Assembly (NCBI RefSeq): GCF_035486915.1
Contig: NZ_DATHMR010000020.1
Coordinates: 1-64,000 of the forward strand
Source of the DNA: Dyella_B sp035486915
Lineage (GTDB): Bacteria; Pseudomonadota; Gammaproteobacteria; Xanthomonadales; Rhodanobacteraceae
DNA length: 64,000 nt
Reading direction: 5' to 3'
Of the stretch, positions 34,483 to 43,870 are shown one piece after another (positions within the stretch are counted from its first letter, which is position 1; every line of letters starts with the position of its first letter). The notes below the pieces were generated by a model that was given only the letters and a program-made list of their open reading frames with translations, did not search any database and was not told the DNA's origin. Made by a program: the position numbers and the translations under genes.

Positions 34483-34796
34483 TAGATCACTCCATCGAAA
34501 TATCAGTCGCAGGGAAATCGTCACTTCCCCTGATTAGGTATGGCACGCCGACCTACAGCGACATGGAGTTAGCAAGACGTTAACACCTGCTTTTTCCCCA
34601 AACATGCCGCGAACCGCCACGAATGCAGTTGGAGTATGCCTATACCGTCGTGATAATTGGGCTAACGCGCGTTAAACCTGCGACGCGTTTTGTTGGCGTT
34701 AGGCAAATCGGTAAGCTCTGCGTCAGCTGCGCTCGCGAAATACATAGCGCCTCTCTCATCGACATCACTGCCATGTGCACGATCGGACTACCAACC
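34483..34796. other. intergenic region between DUF3300 gene and pip
   Basis: Roughly 310 bp between divergent genes. No gene or strong hairpin is seen. It should contain the promoters for both neighbours, but no clear -35/-10 pair could be assigned. A frame in this stretch runs into pip from 34623 but shows no conserved residues. Confidence 0.5.
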
Positions 34797-35747
34797 ATGC
34801 GTACCATGTATCCACAGATCAAGCCCTATTGCACACACCAGATCGCGGTGGACGCTCGGCACACGCTTTATGTCGAAGAATGCGGCAATCCGGCAGGATT
34901 GCCTGTCGTCTTTCTGCATGGCGGTCCTGGTGCTGGGTTATCGCCGTATCATCGGCGCTTCTTCGATCCGGCGCGTTATCGCATCGTGCTTTTTGATCAG
35001 CGTGGCGCAGGACGTTCGACGCCTTTTGCCGATCTCACCGATAACACAACATGGGATCTTGTCGCGGATATCGAAACCCTTCGCAAACAATTCGACATTG
35101 AGCGATGGGTGGTGTTCGGCGGCTCATGGGGCTCCACGCTCGCACTAGCCTATGCGCAGACACATCCGGGACGCGTACTCGGGCTGGTGCTGCGTGGCAT
35201 CTTTCTATGCAGGCCCGAAGAGATTCGCTGGTATTACGAAGAAGGTGGCGCCTCATGGATTCTTCCGGAGAAATGGCAGCGTTATGCGTCCATCATTCCG
35301 ATGGAAGAGCGCGGCAACATGCTCGATGCTTACTGGCAGCGATTGACCAGCGACGACGAGGCGGTGCGACTCGCCGCCGCCAAAGCGTGGGGCGCGTGGG
35401 AAGGCGGTGGTATCACGCTTGAGGAAAGCCCGGAAACCGAAGCCAGCTTTGCCGCTCCAGACGTAGCGCTTAGCCTAGCGCGCATTGAGGCACACTACTT
35501 TCGTCACCTTGCGTTCCTCGAACCCGGTCAATTGCTGCGTAACGTCGACAAGCTACGCCGCATACCAACGACCATTGTGCACGGGCGCTATGACATCATC
35601 TGCCCGGCAAAAAATGCCTGCGACCTTGCAGCCGAATGGCCCGAGGCCGATTTTCATATCGTTCTGGCCGGACACGCCGCATCCGAACCGGCTATTGTCG
35701 ATGTGCTCGTGCAGGCGACGGATCGATTGGCTGACCGCTATGTTTAA
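34797..35747 (+). CDS. pip: proline iminopeptidase
   Basis: Alpha/beta hydrolase of 316 aa that removes N-terminal proline from peptides (peptidase family S33). Signatures: HGGPGAG (oxyanion region, 41-47), DQRGAGRS (67-74) and GGSWGS carrying the nucleophile Ser110. The catalytic His is expected near AGHAASEP close to the C-terminus. Length matches Xanthomonas PIP (about 313). Start 34797 gives MRTMYPQIKPY, matching the family's 'lYPeieP' opening; ATG 34806 would also work, while the longer frame from 34623 lacks conservation. Cytoplasmic; nothing in the context suggests an operon. Confidence 0.96.
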   Translation: MRTMYPQIKPYCTHQIAVDARHTLYVEECGNPAGLPVVFLHGGPGAGLSPYHRRFFDPARYRIVLFDQRGAGRSTPFADLTDNTTWDLVADIETLRKQFDIERWVVFGGSWGSTLALAYAQTHPGRVLGLVLRGIFLCRPEEIRWYYEEGGASWILPEKWQRYASIIPMEERGNMLDAYWQRLTSDDEAVRLAAAKAWGAWEGGGITLEESPETEASFAAPDVALSLARIEAHYFRHLAFLEPGQLLRNVDKLRRIPTTIVHGRYDIICPAKNACDLAAEWPEADFHIVLAGHAASEPAIVDVLVQATDRLADRYV

Positions 35748-35834
35748 GACGCAATAAGACCCGATTGCACCGGCCACCACGAACCCGTCATGCTTTTAGG
35801 GTGCTGACGACATCAGGGCCACGAAGGATCGTTC

Positions 35835-37127
35835 ATGCGCGTATTGGTTACAGGGGCCTACGGTTTTATCGGCGCACATATCACTGCGGCATTAGTGGCG
35901 AGCGGCCACGATGTCGTCTGCGCCGTGCGTGAAGCACGCATCGACTCCCGTTTTCCAGGATTAAAGGCCATCGCGTGCGACATGTCACGCGATACGGACG
36001 TAAGCACCTGGTTACCACGCCTCGATGGCATCGACGCTGTCGTGAACTGCGCGGGCATTCTTCGCGAAACCGATAGCGACACATTCAATGCCGTGCATGA
36101 GCAGTCACCGCAAGCACTCTTCGACGCCTGCGTGCAGCGCGGGATAAGACGGGTCATCCAGATTTCGGCGCTTGGCGATCGCGACGATGGCGAGTTCGTC
36201 GCATCCAAACATCGCTGTGACGATGCGCTTGCGCAACTTCTCCTGGACTGGCTTGTTCTGCGGCCATCGCTGGTTTACAGCGCACAAGGTTCGTACGGCG
36301 GCACATCGTTGCTTCGCGGACTCTCCGCATTACCTTGGTTGATCCCCGTACCGGGAAAAGGCGATCAACCCGTACAACCCATTTCCGCCGAAGACGTCGG
36401 CGCTTGTGTTGTGGCAGCGCTGAGACATTCATCCTGCACGCATCAAATCCTCGAAGTCGTCGGACCCGACGTGCTGAGCTTGCGGGAATATCTTCTGACA
36501 TGGCGACGCTGGCTTGGTTTTGACGTGCCGCGTATCTGGCCGATCCCCGCGCCGTTGGTTCGTGTCGCCGCCAATCTGGGAGAACGATTCGGAAACGGGC
36601 CGCTCGGCGTGACCATGACTCGCATGCTCGAACGCGGTAACGTGGGTTCTCCCCATGCACTAAGGAAGTTGCGAGACGAACTTGGTGTTGTTCCCCGGAC
36701 GTTGACTCGTGCACTCGATGCATCGCCCAGCCATGTCCAGGATCGTTGGCATGCGCGCCTGTATTTTTTATTGCCAGTGCTGCGCACCACCATGGCGTTG
36801 CTGTGGATTCTTTCGGGCGTTGTGGGCTGGCTTACGCCAGCGGTGAAGATTGTCGAAGCAACGCAATCAAGCCCATCCTCACCCATACTTCTGCTTGTTT
36901 TGGCGAGAGCCACAGCCACACTCGACTTCATACTCGGCGCGCTTTACCTGACCCGCTGGCGTTCGCGCGTCGTGTTGTCGCTCATGCTGCTGATGCTGCT
37001 TGGCTACACCTTGAGTATTGGGATCTTTTGGCCGCAACATTGGCTCGATCCTTTTGGTGGGCTATTGAAGAACCTGCCGCTCGTTGCGGTGTTGCTCATT
37101 CTTCTTGCAACGGATGAACGCCGATGA
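35835..37127 (+). CDS. NAD(P)-binding epimerase / DoxX-like fusion protein
   Basis: Two-part protein of 430 aa. The N-terminal half is an atypical SDR of the NDUFA9/NmrA kind with GAYGFIG at residues 7-13, VVNCAGILRE and a later LRPSLVYS; the active-site YxxxK is replaced by a region with SKHRCDDAL. The C-terminal part (from about residue 300) has four membrane helices resembling the DoxX-like family. This fusion is found in Proteobacteria next to a DUF2269 gene, as here, where the next gene overlaps by ATGA. The function is unknown; a membrane-associated redox or quinone-related role is possible. Confidence 0.85.
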   Translation: MRVLVTGAYGFIGAHITAALVASGHDVVCAVREARIDSRFPGLKAIACDMSRDTDVSTWLPRLDGIDAVVNCAGILRETDSDTFNAVHEQSPQALFDACVQRGIRRVIQISALGDRDDGEFVASKHRCDDALAQLLLDWLVLRPSLVYSAQGSYGGTSLLRGLSALPWLIPVPGKGDQPVQPISAEDVGACVVAALRHSSCTHQILEVVGPDVLSLREYLLTWRRWLGFDVPRIWPIPAPLVRVAANLGERFGNGPLGVTMTRMLERGNVGSPHALRKLRDELGVVPRTLTRALDASPSHVQDRWHARLYFLLPVLRTTMALLWILSGVVGWLTPAVKIVEATQSSPSSPILLLVLARATATLDFILGALYLTRWRSRVVLSLMLLMLLGYTLSIGIFWPQHWLDPFGGLLKNLPLVAVLLILLATDERR

Positions 37128-37600
37128 ATGAGTACGTCGCCCTGAAAGTCCTGCACATCCTGTCGTCCACGCTGCTGTTCGGCACGGGATTGGGAACGGC
37201 ATTCTTTATGTGGTTCACGCATCGCACCGGAGAGGTCGCCGCCATCGCGACAGCAGCGCGACTGACGGTTCGCGCGGATTTTTTATTCACCACACCGGCG
37301 GTGATCGTTCAACCCGTAACGGGCTATCTGCTCATGCGACTGATGCATTTCGATCTGCACAGCGCATGGCTGCAGGCAGCGACCGCACTTTATATTTTTA
37401 CCGGCCTGTGCTGGTTGCCGGTTGTGTGGCTGCAGTGGCGCGCCGCTTATCTCGCTGACATAGCGCGGCGCGAGCGCTCCGCCCTTCCTTCTGCCTATTA
37501 CCGTTATATGCGCATCTGGTTTGCGCTGGGCTGGCCCGCCTTCTTGTCGGTTATCGCCATTTTCTGGCTGATGGTGGCGAAACCGGTGTTGTGGAGTTGA
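37124..37600 (+). CDS. DUF2269 family integral membrane protein
   Basis: Small membrane protein of 158 aa with four hydrophobic helices and short loops. The first helix reads LKVLHILSSTLLFGTGLGTAFFMW, the typical start of DUF2269 (YcfT-like) proteins. Basic residues lie on the cytoplasmic loops. The start overlaps the previous gene by ATGA, so it is translated with the epimerase-DoxX fusion and probably forms a complex with it. No catalytic residues are evident. Confidence 0.87.
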   Translation: MNEYVALKVLHILSSTLLFGTGLGTAFFMWFTHRTGEVAAIATAARLTVRADFLFTTPAVIVQPVTGYLLMRLMHFDLHSAWLQAATALYIFTGLCWLPVVWLQWRAAYLADIARRERSALPSAYYRYMRIWFALGWPAFLSVIAIFWLMVAKPVLWS

Positions 37601-37689
37601 CCGAAGGCATGCGGTCGTCCGCAAAAAACGGATAGTTCCATGCGCAGGGCCGCTCGAGAATAGTCGTGTTCCCGTCATAAGGTGCACCC

Positions 37690-38331
37690 ATGCTCACGCT
37701 CTTCGATTACCCCGCTTCCGAGAATGCCTGGAAAGTTCGCCAGCTTTTGCATCATTTGCGACGCCCTTATGTCACGGTGAATGTGAGCATCTTCGAAGGT
37801 GAGGGACGCTCGCCCGAATATCAGCGCATCAGCCCGACGGGCACGGTGCCTGCCATCCAGCTCGAAGATGGTCGCGTCTTGTCCGAATCGAGCGCGATAC
37901 TGTTTTTCCTCGCCACCGATACGCCCTATCTGCCACCGGATGCGTTTGGTCGCGCCAAAGTGCAACAGTGGTTGAGCTTCGAACAGGAACGCGTGGAATC
38001 GCAGATTGGATCGCTGCGTTACTGGACACTCACCGGCAAACTCGATCGTCGTCCGCCGTTTCTGGTTCAGATGAAACGCGATACCGGCGAACGTGCCTTA
38101 CAAATTCTGGACCACGAATTGTCGCAACGTCCGTTCCTGACCGATTACGGTTACACCATTGCGGACATCGCGGTATTTGCCTACGGCGGCCGCGCAGAAG
38201 AGGCCGGTTTTTCGCTGGCGCCCTATCCGCATGTTCGTGCGTGGATCGAGCGGGTGAAATCGCAGCCGGATTTTCTGTCAGTCATGCATCCGTACGCAGA
38301 AGACCCCTTCAGCACCAAGGAGTTGCCGTAG
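37690..38331 (+). CDS. glutathione S-transferase family protein
   Basis: GST of 213 aa, cytosolic. N-terminal thioredoxin-like domain: LTLFDYPASENAWKVRQLLHHL (GSH-site start), then SPTGTVPAIQLEDGRVLSESSAILFFLA with the cis-Pro loop and the Glu-Ser pair that binds the glutathione gamma-glutamyl group. The helical C-terminal domain ends with FLTDYGYTIADIAVFAYGGRAEEAGF, the N-capping box region. It is different from the GST at 30.4 kb and is probably a theta/beta-like enzyme. Substrate unknown; transcribed alone between the DUF2269 gene and the aminopeptidase gene. Confidence 0.93.
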   Translation: MLTLFDYPASENAWKVRQLLHHLRRPYVTVNVSIFEGEGRSPEYQRISPTGTVPAIQLEDGRVLSESSAILFFLATDTPYLPPDAFGRAKVQQWLSFEQERVESQIGSLRYWTLTGKLDRRPPFLVQMKRDTGERALQILDHELSQRPFLTDYGYTIADIAVFAYGGRAEEAGFSLAPYPHVRAWIERVKSQPDFLSVMHPYAEDPFSTKELP

Positions 38332-38407
38332 CTGACCTCTGCCAGGGGGCGGGACGAGGGTGGGAGTGGCATACTCGCCGCTCCCAAAACCTTCCGGAAA
38401 CTGCACG

Positions 38408-40264
38408 ATGTTCCCGCTCCGCACTCTGGCCCTGGGCGCCCTGCTTTTGCCCGTGGCGGCCTTCGCCAACGATCCGTATTCGTATGCCCAACCCGATGAG
38501 GTGCGCGTAAGCCATCTCGATCTTCAGCTGAAGCTGGATTTCGCCCAGCGCCAGCTCGACGGTCAGGCCACACTGACGCTGGACTGGAAGGATCCGAAAG
38601 CCACGAATCTTGTGCTGGATACGCGCGATCTGAACATCAGCAGCGTGGAATCGGTGGATGCCAGCGGCAAAACCACCGCACTGAAATATGTACTCGGGGC
38701 GCGCGACAAGCAGCTTGGCAGCAAGCTCACCATTCAAACCCTGCAGCGCCCGCATGAAGTGCGCATCGTCTACACGACATCGCCTGCAGCGAGTGGCTTG
38801 CAGTGGTTGCCGCCTGCGCAGACGGCAGACAAGAAGCAGCCTTTCATGTTCTCCCAGTCCGAATCCATCCATGCGCGCTCATGGGTACCGCTGCAGGATT
38901 CGCCGGCAATCCGTTTCACCTACGACGCCCATGTCACCGCACCGCAGGACACCCGCGTGGCGATGAGTGCGCCGAACGATCCGAAGCATCCGTTGAACGG
39001 CGATTTCAGTTTCAATCAGACGCATCCGATTCCTTCTTATCTTTTGGCGATCGCCGCAGGCGGTCTGGACGTTCGCGAAACCGGCCCGCGTTCGGCGGTG
39101 TATGCCGAACCGTCCGTGGTCGGCAAGGCAGCGCATGAGTTCGAAGACACCGAGAAAATGATCGAAACCGCCGAGAAGTTGTACGGCCCGTATCGTTGGG
39201 GCCGTTACGACATTCTCGTGTTACCGCCGAGCTTCCCGTATGGCGGCATGGAAAATCCCAACATGACGTTTGCCACGCCGACCGTGCTGGTCGGTGACAA
39301 GAGCCTGGTGTCGCTGGTTGCGCACGAGCTGGCGCATTCGTGGTCGGGCAATCTGGTGACGGCTGCATCGTGGCGCGACATCTGGCTCAACGAAGGTGTT
39401 ACCACGTACGTGCAGGGCCGCATTACCGAAGCACTGTACGGCAAGCGCCAGGCGGATGAAGAAGCGCTGCTCGACATTCACACGCTGCAAAAGGAAATCG
39501 GCTCGATGCCGGCGAATTCGCAGCGACTTGCGCCCAAGCCGGGCGCGGTCGATGCAGACGATTCGCTCTCCGACGTCGCTTACACCAAGGGTTCGTGGTT
39601 CCTGCGTACGCTAGAGCAACGCTTCGGCCGCGACACGTTCGACAATTATCTGAAGAGCTACTTCAATCATTTCGCCTTCCAGAGCATCACCACCGAACAG
39701 ATGCTCAGTTTCCTGAAACCGAACCTGATCGACAAATACCCCGGCAAGATGAGTTGGGCCGAAGTGCAGGATTGGGTTTACGGCACCGGCATTCCGAAGA
39801 ACGCGCCGATTCCGGATTCGCCGCGCTTCGACAACATCGACAAGGAACGCAGCGCCTTCCTTGCCGGTACGCTGACGGCCGGCAAACTCGATGCGAAAGA
39901 CTGGAACACGCAGGAATGGATGTATTTCCTCAACGGTCTGCCGGATGTGCCGCCGCTCGACAAGATTCAAGCGATCGACGCAGCGTGGCATCTCACCGGC
40001 ACGCCGAATGCGGAAATCGGCATGCGCTGGTACGTACACGCCGTTGCTGCCGGCGACAAAGCTGTATGGCCGGCTGCTGCTGAACATATGACGCGCATTG
40101 GCCGTCTGTATCTCACGATGCCGGTATATGCGGCATTGAGTAAAACGCCTGAGGGTCTTGCTTACGCCGAACAAGTGTATGCCAAGGCGAAGGACGGCTA
40201 TCACCCGCTGACGCAGCAGGCCGTCGAAGCCCTGTTTGCGAAAGCCAAAGCAGGTCACCACTGA
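38408..40264 (+). CDS. exported M1 family metallopeptidase (leukotriene A4 hydrolase/aminopeptidase-like)
   Basis: Zinc aminopeptidase of 618 aa with an N-terminal signal peptide cleaved after A-F-A (MFPLRTLALGALLLPVAAFA), so it acts in the periplasm. The exopeptidase motif GGMEN and the zinc site HELAH (306-310) with Glu329 (HEXXH-X18-E) are intact, and the C-terminal helical domain of LTA4H-type enzymes follows. ATG 38408 is the start that gives a signal peptide; the frame extends to 38360. A -10-like CATACT lies near 38371. The next gene, an alpha/beta hydrolase, begins about 80 nt later. Confidence 0.94.
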   Translation: MFPLRTLALGALLLPVAAFANDPYSYAQPDEVRVSHLDLQLKLDFAQRQLDGQATLTLDWKDPKATNLVLDTRDLNISSVESVDASGKTTALKYVLGARDKQLGSKLTIQTLQRPHEVRIVYTTSPAASGLQWLPPAQTADKKQPFMFSQSESIHARSWVPLQDSPAIRFTYDAHVTAPQDTRVAMSAPNDPKHPLNGDFSFNQTHPIPSYLLAIAAGGLDVRETGPRSAVYAEPSVVGKAAHEFEDTEKMIETAEKLYGPYRWGRYDILVLPPSFPYGGMENPNMTFATPTVLVGDKSLVSLVAHELAHSWSGNLVTAASWRDIWLNEGVTTYVQGRITEALYGKRQADEEALLDIHTLQKEIGSMPANSQRLAPKPGAVDADDSLSDVAYTKGSWFLRTLEQRFGRDTFDNYLKSYFNHFAFQSITTEQMLSFLKPNLIDKYPGKMSWAEVQDWVYGTGIPKNAPIPDSPRFDNIDKERSAFLAGTLTAGKLDAKDWNTQEWMYFLNGLPDVPPLDKIQAIDAAWHLTGTPNAEIGMRWYVHAVAAGDKAVWPAAAEHMTRIGRLYLTMPVYAALSKTPEGLAYAEQVYAKAKDGYHPLTQQAVEALFAKAKAGHH

Positions 40265-40283
40265 AGCACCACGCCACGCGTTT

Positions 40284-40311
40284 CGTCATTCCGTTTCATA
40301 TCGGAATGACG
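40284..40311. repeat. hairpin between the aminopeptidase and hydrolase genes
   Basis: CGTCATTCCG (40284-40293) and CGGAATGACG (40302-40311) form a perfect 10-bp stem with an 8-nt loop. There is no T run, so this may be an intergenic repeat of the GTCATTCC type rather than a terminator. Confidence 0.6.
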
Positions 40312-40341
40312 AACGCTGTTCTGTCCCTATGAGCATCAACT

Positions 40342-41334
40342 ATGAATACACCCACTGGTCCCAACGCACGTCCACTCTGGCAGCGCCTGCTGATTCGCCG
40401 CCTGAAATTTCTCGGCATTATCGCGGGATTGGCTATCGTCGGCCTGGGCGGCAGCTACGCCATCGCGCCGCAATTGCTCCTCAAAGGCCATGTTGCGTGG
40501 GAAGCGATGAATGCGCAGCTTGAAACGCGCTCCGTGCAGGTAGGCGACACGAACTGGGTGTATTACGAAGGCGGTCAGGGACCTACCATCGTGTTGCTGC
40601 ACGGTTTCGCCGCGAACAAAGATGTGTGGCTGAAAGTGGCACCCATACTGACCCCGCACTTTCACGTGATCATTCCCGATCTTCCGGGATGGGGCGACTC
40701 CTCACGCGTTGCCGGTGCCAGCTACAACATCGATAGCCAGGCGGCACGCCTGAGTGATTTCCTGGACGCCGTCAACGCGCACCATATGCTGCTCGTCGGT
40801 CATTCGATGGGCGGTGCCATCGCCGGCGTCTACGCGTCGGAGCATCCCGACAACGTGACCGAGCTGGCGCTGATCGATTCGCTCGGCCTGAAGTTCAAGG
40901 AGAACGAGTTCGCGAAGGAAGCCCTGGCTGGCACCGATCCGTTCGTTTACGACGATCGCGCCGGCTTTGAGCGCGCCACGGCGCTGGCCTTCGAGACTGT
41001 GCCGAACATTCCGGGCCGATTTATCGATGTGTTTGTGAAAGACAACATCAAAAACCGCGCGTTTATCGAAAGCACGTTTAAGGAATTGCGTGACAACTCG
41101 CAGGCTCTGGCGCTGCAGGATCGCCTCGACAAACTCACCATGCCGGTGCTCGGACTGTGGTGTCACGACGACAAGATCATCGATATTTCGGCGCTCGACA
41201 CGCTGCGTGATGGCCTGACACATTCGCCGTCCATCAGCACCAGCATCGTCAACGGCTGCAACCACATGCCGCAGATGGAAAAGCCTCAGCAATTCACGCA
41301 GATTCTTACCAACTTTGCGTTGGCGCATCAGTAG
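40342..41334 (+). CDS. membrane-anchored alpha/beta hydrolase
   Basis: Hydrolase of 330 aa with an N-terminal membrane anchor (FLGIIAGLAIVGLGGSYAI) followed by the alpha/beta fold. The oxyanion region is LLHGFAANKDVW, the nucleophile elbow is GHSMGG, an acid residue lies near WCHDDKIID, and the catalytic His is in NGCNHMPQMEKP. The pattern resembles bacterial lipases/esterases of the LipA/triacylglycerol lipase type with a tethered periplasmic domain. The substrate is likely a lipid or ester, but this is inferred. It ends before a GC-rich hairpin at 41343-41370. Confidence 0.9.
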   Translation: MNTPTGPNARPLWQRLLIRRLKFLGIIAGLAIVGLGGSYAIAPQLLLKGHVAWEAMNAQLETRSVQVGDTNWVYYEGGQGPTIVLLHGFAANKDVWLKVAPILTPHFHVIIPDLPGWGDSSRVAGASYNIDSQAARLSDFLDAVNAHHMLLVGHSMGGAIAGVYASEHPDNVTELALIDSLGLKFKENEFAKEALAGTDPFVYDDRAGFERATALAFETVPNIPGRFIDVFVKDNIKNRAFIESTFKELRDNSQALALQDRLDKLTMPVLGLWCHDDKIIDISALDTLRDGLTHSPSISTSIVNGCNHMPQMEKPQQFTQILTNFALAHQ

Positions 41335-41342
41335 ATGCATCT

Positions 41343-41370
41343 GGCAGGCTGCGTTATGGCGCAGCCTGCC
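41343..41370. terminator. probable bidirectional terminator hairpin
   Basis: GGCAGGCTGCG (41343-41353) and CGCAGCCTGCC (41360-41370) form a perfect 11-bp stem between convergent genes. A T tract is lacking. Confidence 0.6.
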
Positions 41371-41389
41371 GCGCATCAGCGCTATCGAA

Positions 41390-41968
41390 TCAAAACAACC
41401 ACGGAATCAGCGCTTTCACGCGCTGCATATAGGCGCGGTATTGCTCACCGAACAACTCGGTCAGCCAGCGCTCTTCCAGCCGTAACTTGCGCCAGAACGA
41501 CATTCCGACGATCGCCGTAGCGATCAATCCGCGCCACTCGCCAATAGCCACCGCAGTGCCGAAAAAGGCGAGCAGAAGGCCCGTGTAAATCGGGTGGCGG
41601 ACGAGGCTGTAGGGACCGCGGACGATCAGCTCGTGATCCTGCTTGAGCTGCACGACGCCGCTCCAGTTGCGCCCGAGAATCACGCGAGCCCAGCACGCGA
41701 AGGCGAGACCCGCGACGGTGAGCGCAAACCCCAGCCACACGACCCACAACTGGGCCGGCACAAAACGCTCAACCAGAAAGGTGCCGCGATACAAGCGATA
41801 GTTTTGCAGCAGCATCACGGCGATGATGAGTGGCAGTGCGTATTTGCCAAACCGCGAGAGACCCGACTCGACGCGTACTGCACTTTTGACGTTCAGCGCG
41901 CTGACACCCCAGTAAATCAGCCAGATCAGCCACGCACCGCCGAACAAGTAACCGAATGAAAACGACAT
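41390..41968 (-). CDS. isoprenylcysteine carboxyl methyltransferase family membrane protein
   Basis: Integral membrane protein of 192 aa with five or so helices. The C-terminal half carries the ICMT-family signature GPYSLVRHPIYTGLLL followed by EERWLTELFGEQYRAYMQRV, where the conserved Arg-His-Pro and Glu-Glu residues bind SAM. Prokaryotes have no prenylated CaaX proteins, so the bacterial homologues act on unknown substrates. Likely in the inner membrane. It starts about 50 nt downstream of the YgjP-type gene end on the same strand and may share a transcript with it. Confidence 0.9.
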   Translation of the reverse strand: MSFSFGYLFGGAWLIWLIYWGVSALNVKSAVRVESGLSRFGKYALPLIIAVMLLQNYRLYRGTFLVERFVPAQLWVVWLGFALTVAGLAFACWARVILGRNWSGVVQLKQDHELIVRGPYSLVRHPIYTGLLLAFFGTAVAIGEWRGLIATAIVGMSFWRKLRLEERWLTELFGEQYRAYMQRVKALIPWLF

Positions 41969-42015
41969 CCGTATCCTCTTCGTGAATGTGATTGGCTATC
42001 TTGGCGAACGCGCCA

Positions 42016-42783
42016 TCAATCGGCGACGTCGGCGATCAGTCGATCCAGTTCGGCCTTCAACGTTGCGCCATTTTGGCGAAGCCAGTCGCGCTGCTCGCGC
42101 CAATCGGGAAAAATCGATTCGACATGGGCCCAGAAGCGCGGCGAGTGATTGCGCACTTTCAGATGACACAGTTCGTGCGCCAGCACATAGCGCAGTGCCG
42201 CGGGCGGGGCGAGTGCTAGCGCGAGATCGAGGTTGATGCGATCGCGCGTGTCGAGGCTGCCCCACAAGCTTTTCATGGAACGAATGCGCAGAGCAGTCGG
42301 CGCCAAGCCGAGTTGCGGAACGTAACCGGCAAGCCAGCGCGATACATCGCGGCGAATCAGGTTTTCGAAGTGCGACGCAAGCAAGCCGCGTGCGACCGGC
42401 AACGCACGACTATGCGGGCGCGGGATTTCCAGCGTCACGCCACCGTCGTAAGCGACGACGCGCGGATAGGCGCCTTCCGCCCAATCGAGTACCACCTGCT
42501 CACCGCGCAGCGGAAACTCCAGCACGTGACCGACCCGCAACGGCGGCAGCGGTTCGACGACGAGATTCAGTTCGTCGAGTTTCTTCTCCAGCCAGTCGGC
42601 GTTGTGGCGAAGAAACGCGTTGACCTGGGACGGATGGGTACCTTGCGGATAGGTCACGCGCGCGCCCTTTGGCGATACGGTGAGCCGCAGCCGTCGCGCC
42701 CGCGGGTGCGAAGCTTTGAGCACGCGAATGGTGTTGCCGCTGGGGGTTGCCAACTCCAGCCAGTCGCCGTCGAGGTACGCCAT
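42016..42783 (-). CDS. M48-like (YgjP/DUF45) metallopeptidase
   Basis: Predicted zinc metallopeptidase of 255 aa of the YgjP/SprT-like DUF45 family. The zinc-binding motif HELCH is followed by LKVRNHSPRFWAHV, which supplies the third ligand His, exactly the family pattern (HELxHLxxxxHxxxFW). The N-terminal part contains RARRLRLTVSPKGARVTYP, typical of YgjP. No signal peptide, so it is cytoplasmic. Family members occur near restriction or repair genes but their substrates are unknown. It lies between ICMT and rdgC on the same strand. Confidence 0.93.
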   Translation of the reverse strand: MAYLDGDWLELATPSGNTIRVLKASHPRARRLRLTVSPKGARVTYPQGTHPSQVNAFLRHNADWLEKKLDELNLVVEPLPPLRVGHVLEFPLRGEQVVLDWAEGAYPRVVAYDGGVTLEIPRPHSRALPVARGLLASHFENLIRRDVSRWLAGYVPQLGLAPTALRIRSMKSLWGSLDTRDRINLDLALALAPPAALRYVLAHELCHLKVRNHSPRFWAHVESIFPDWREQRDWLRQNGATLKAELDRLIADVAD

Positions 42784-42911
42784 GATCCTGCCTTTTCATA
42801 CTGCTACCGGGGGCCAAAATGGCCCTCGGCTCCAGCGAGAATGTGGGGTGGCGAGGCCCTGCGCAAGGGCTATTTTGCCCGCCCCTCCGGAAGGCCGATC
42901 TGGCGCGCGTC

Positions 42912-43829
42912 TCAGCTTTCGGTGGGACGCGGGAGGCCGAACCATTCCTCCATTTTGGCCAGCAGACGCTCCAGCTCCAGGGTCAGGAGGGCGAATCGGG
43001 CGTCCATCTCGGCGGCGGCGTCCTGCTGGCTATCGCCCAGCTCGTCCATCACCACATCGAGGAATTTCAGCTTGCGAACGACCAGATCCTCGCCCAAAAC
43101 GAAGCTCATGCGGTCGTCGAAAACCAGGCCGAGCTGAAAGACCTGCTTGCCGTTGCGTAGATGTTCTTTCACTTCTTCGGCATCGAGATCCTGACGACGG
43201 CAGCGAGCGATGGCACCGGTGGCTGTGGCCGGATCGCGCAGTTCGCATTCGTCGCCAAGCACCAGACCGCCGGGTAACTTTCCGGTAGCGAGCCAATCGG
43301 TCATCAGTGCACGCGGGCCTTCTTCCGGCGCCAGCGGCACGGCAGGGAAACTGCCGAGCGCTTCGCGAACTTGCGTCAACGCATTTTCGGCCGACTTGCG
43401 GCTGGCCGTATCCAGCACCAGCCAGCCATTCTTGCGATCCACGTACGAGGACATGCGCGAGCTGCGCACGAACGCGCGCGGCAGCAGTTCGGTCAACAGA
43501 TCTTCCTTGATGCGCTTGCGCTCGCGGCCGCCGACCTTGCGGCCCTCTTCTTCGGCGATTTTCTGCACCTTGCGCTGCAACTCGTCGTTGACCACAGCAG
43601 CAGGCAGCAATTTTTCTTCGCTGCCGACCGTCAACAGTGTGCACTTGTTGACTTCGTGCGTGAGCGCCGCGTCGTCGCCGCGACCAACCGGCGGCACGAA
43701 GCCGCGCGTACCCATTTCCAGCGGGCCACAGGGGCGAAGACGATGATCGGCCAACGCCTCATCGAGACGTTTCAGATCTTTGGCAACGGCGGGAGAGAAG
43801 CGAAACAACGTGAGGTTGCGAAAAAACAT
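42912..43829 (-). CDS. rdgC: recombination-associated protein RdgC
   Basis: DNA-binding protein of 305 aa (family about 300) that forms a ring dimer around DNA and limits RecA filament formation. The N-terminus MFFRNLTLFRF and the motifs GTRGFVPP, LPAAVVNDELQRKVQKIAEEEGRKVGGRERKRIKE and MSSYVDRKNGWLVLDTASR are diagnostic for RdgC. Start ATG 43829 matches the conserved N-terminus. A diverged fold-back repeat occupies the upstream region (43871-43960) that should contain its promoter. Found in beta- and gammaproteobacteria, supporting the taxonomic placement. Confidence 0.97.
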   Translation of the reverse strand: MFFRNLTLFRFSPAVAKDLKRLDEALADHRLRPCGPLEMGTRGFVPPVGRGDDAALTHEVNKCTLLTVGSEEKLLPAAVVNDELQRKVQKIAEEEGRKVGGRERKRIKEDLLTELLPRAFVRSSRMSSYVDRKNGWLVLDTASRKSAENALTQVREALGSFPAVPLAPEEGPRALMTDWLATGKLPGGLVLGDECELRDPATATGAIARCRRQDLDAEEVKEHLRNGKQVFQLGLVFDDRMSFVLGEDLVVRKLKFLDVVMDELGDSQQDAAAEMDARFALLTLELERLLAKMEEWFGLPRPTES

Positions 43830-43870
43830 GAAGACCTTTTCTTTTGAGTGCGTTCCGACAACTTAGATGT

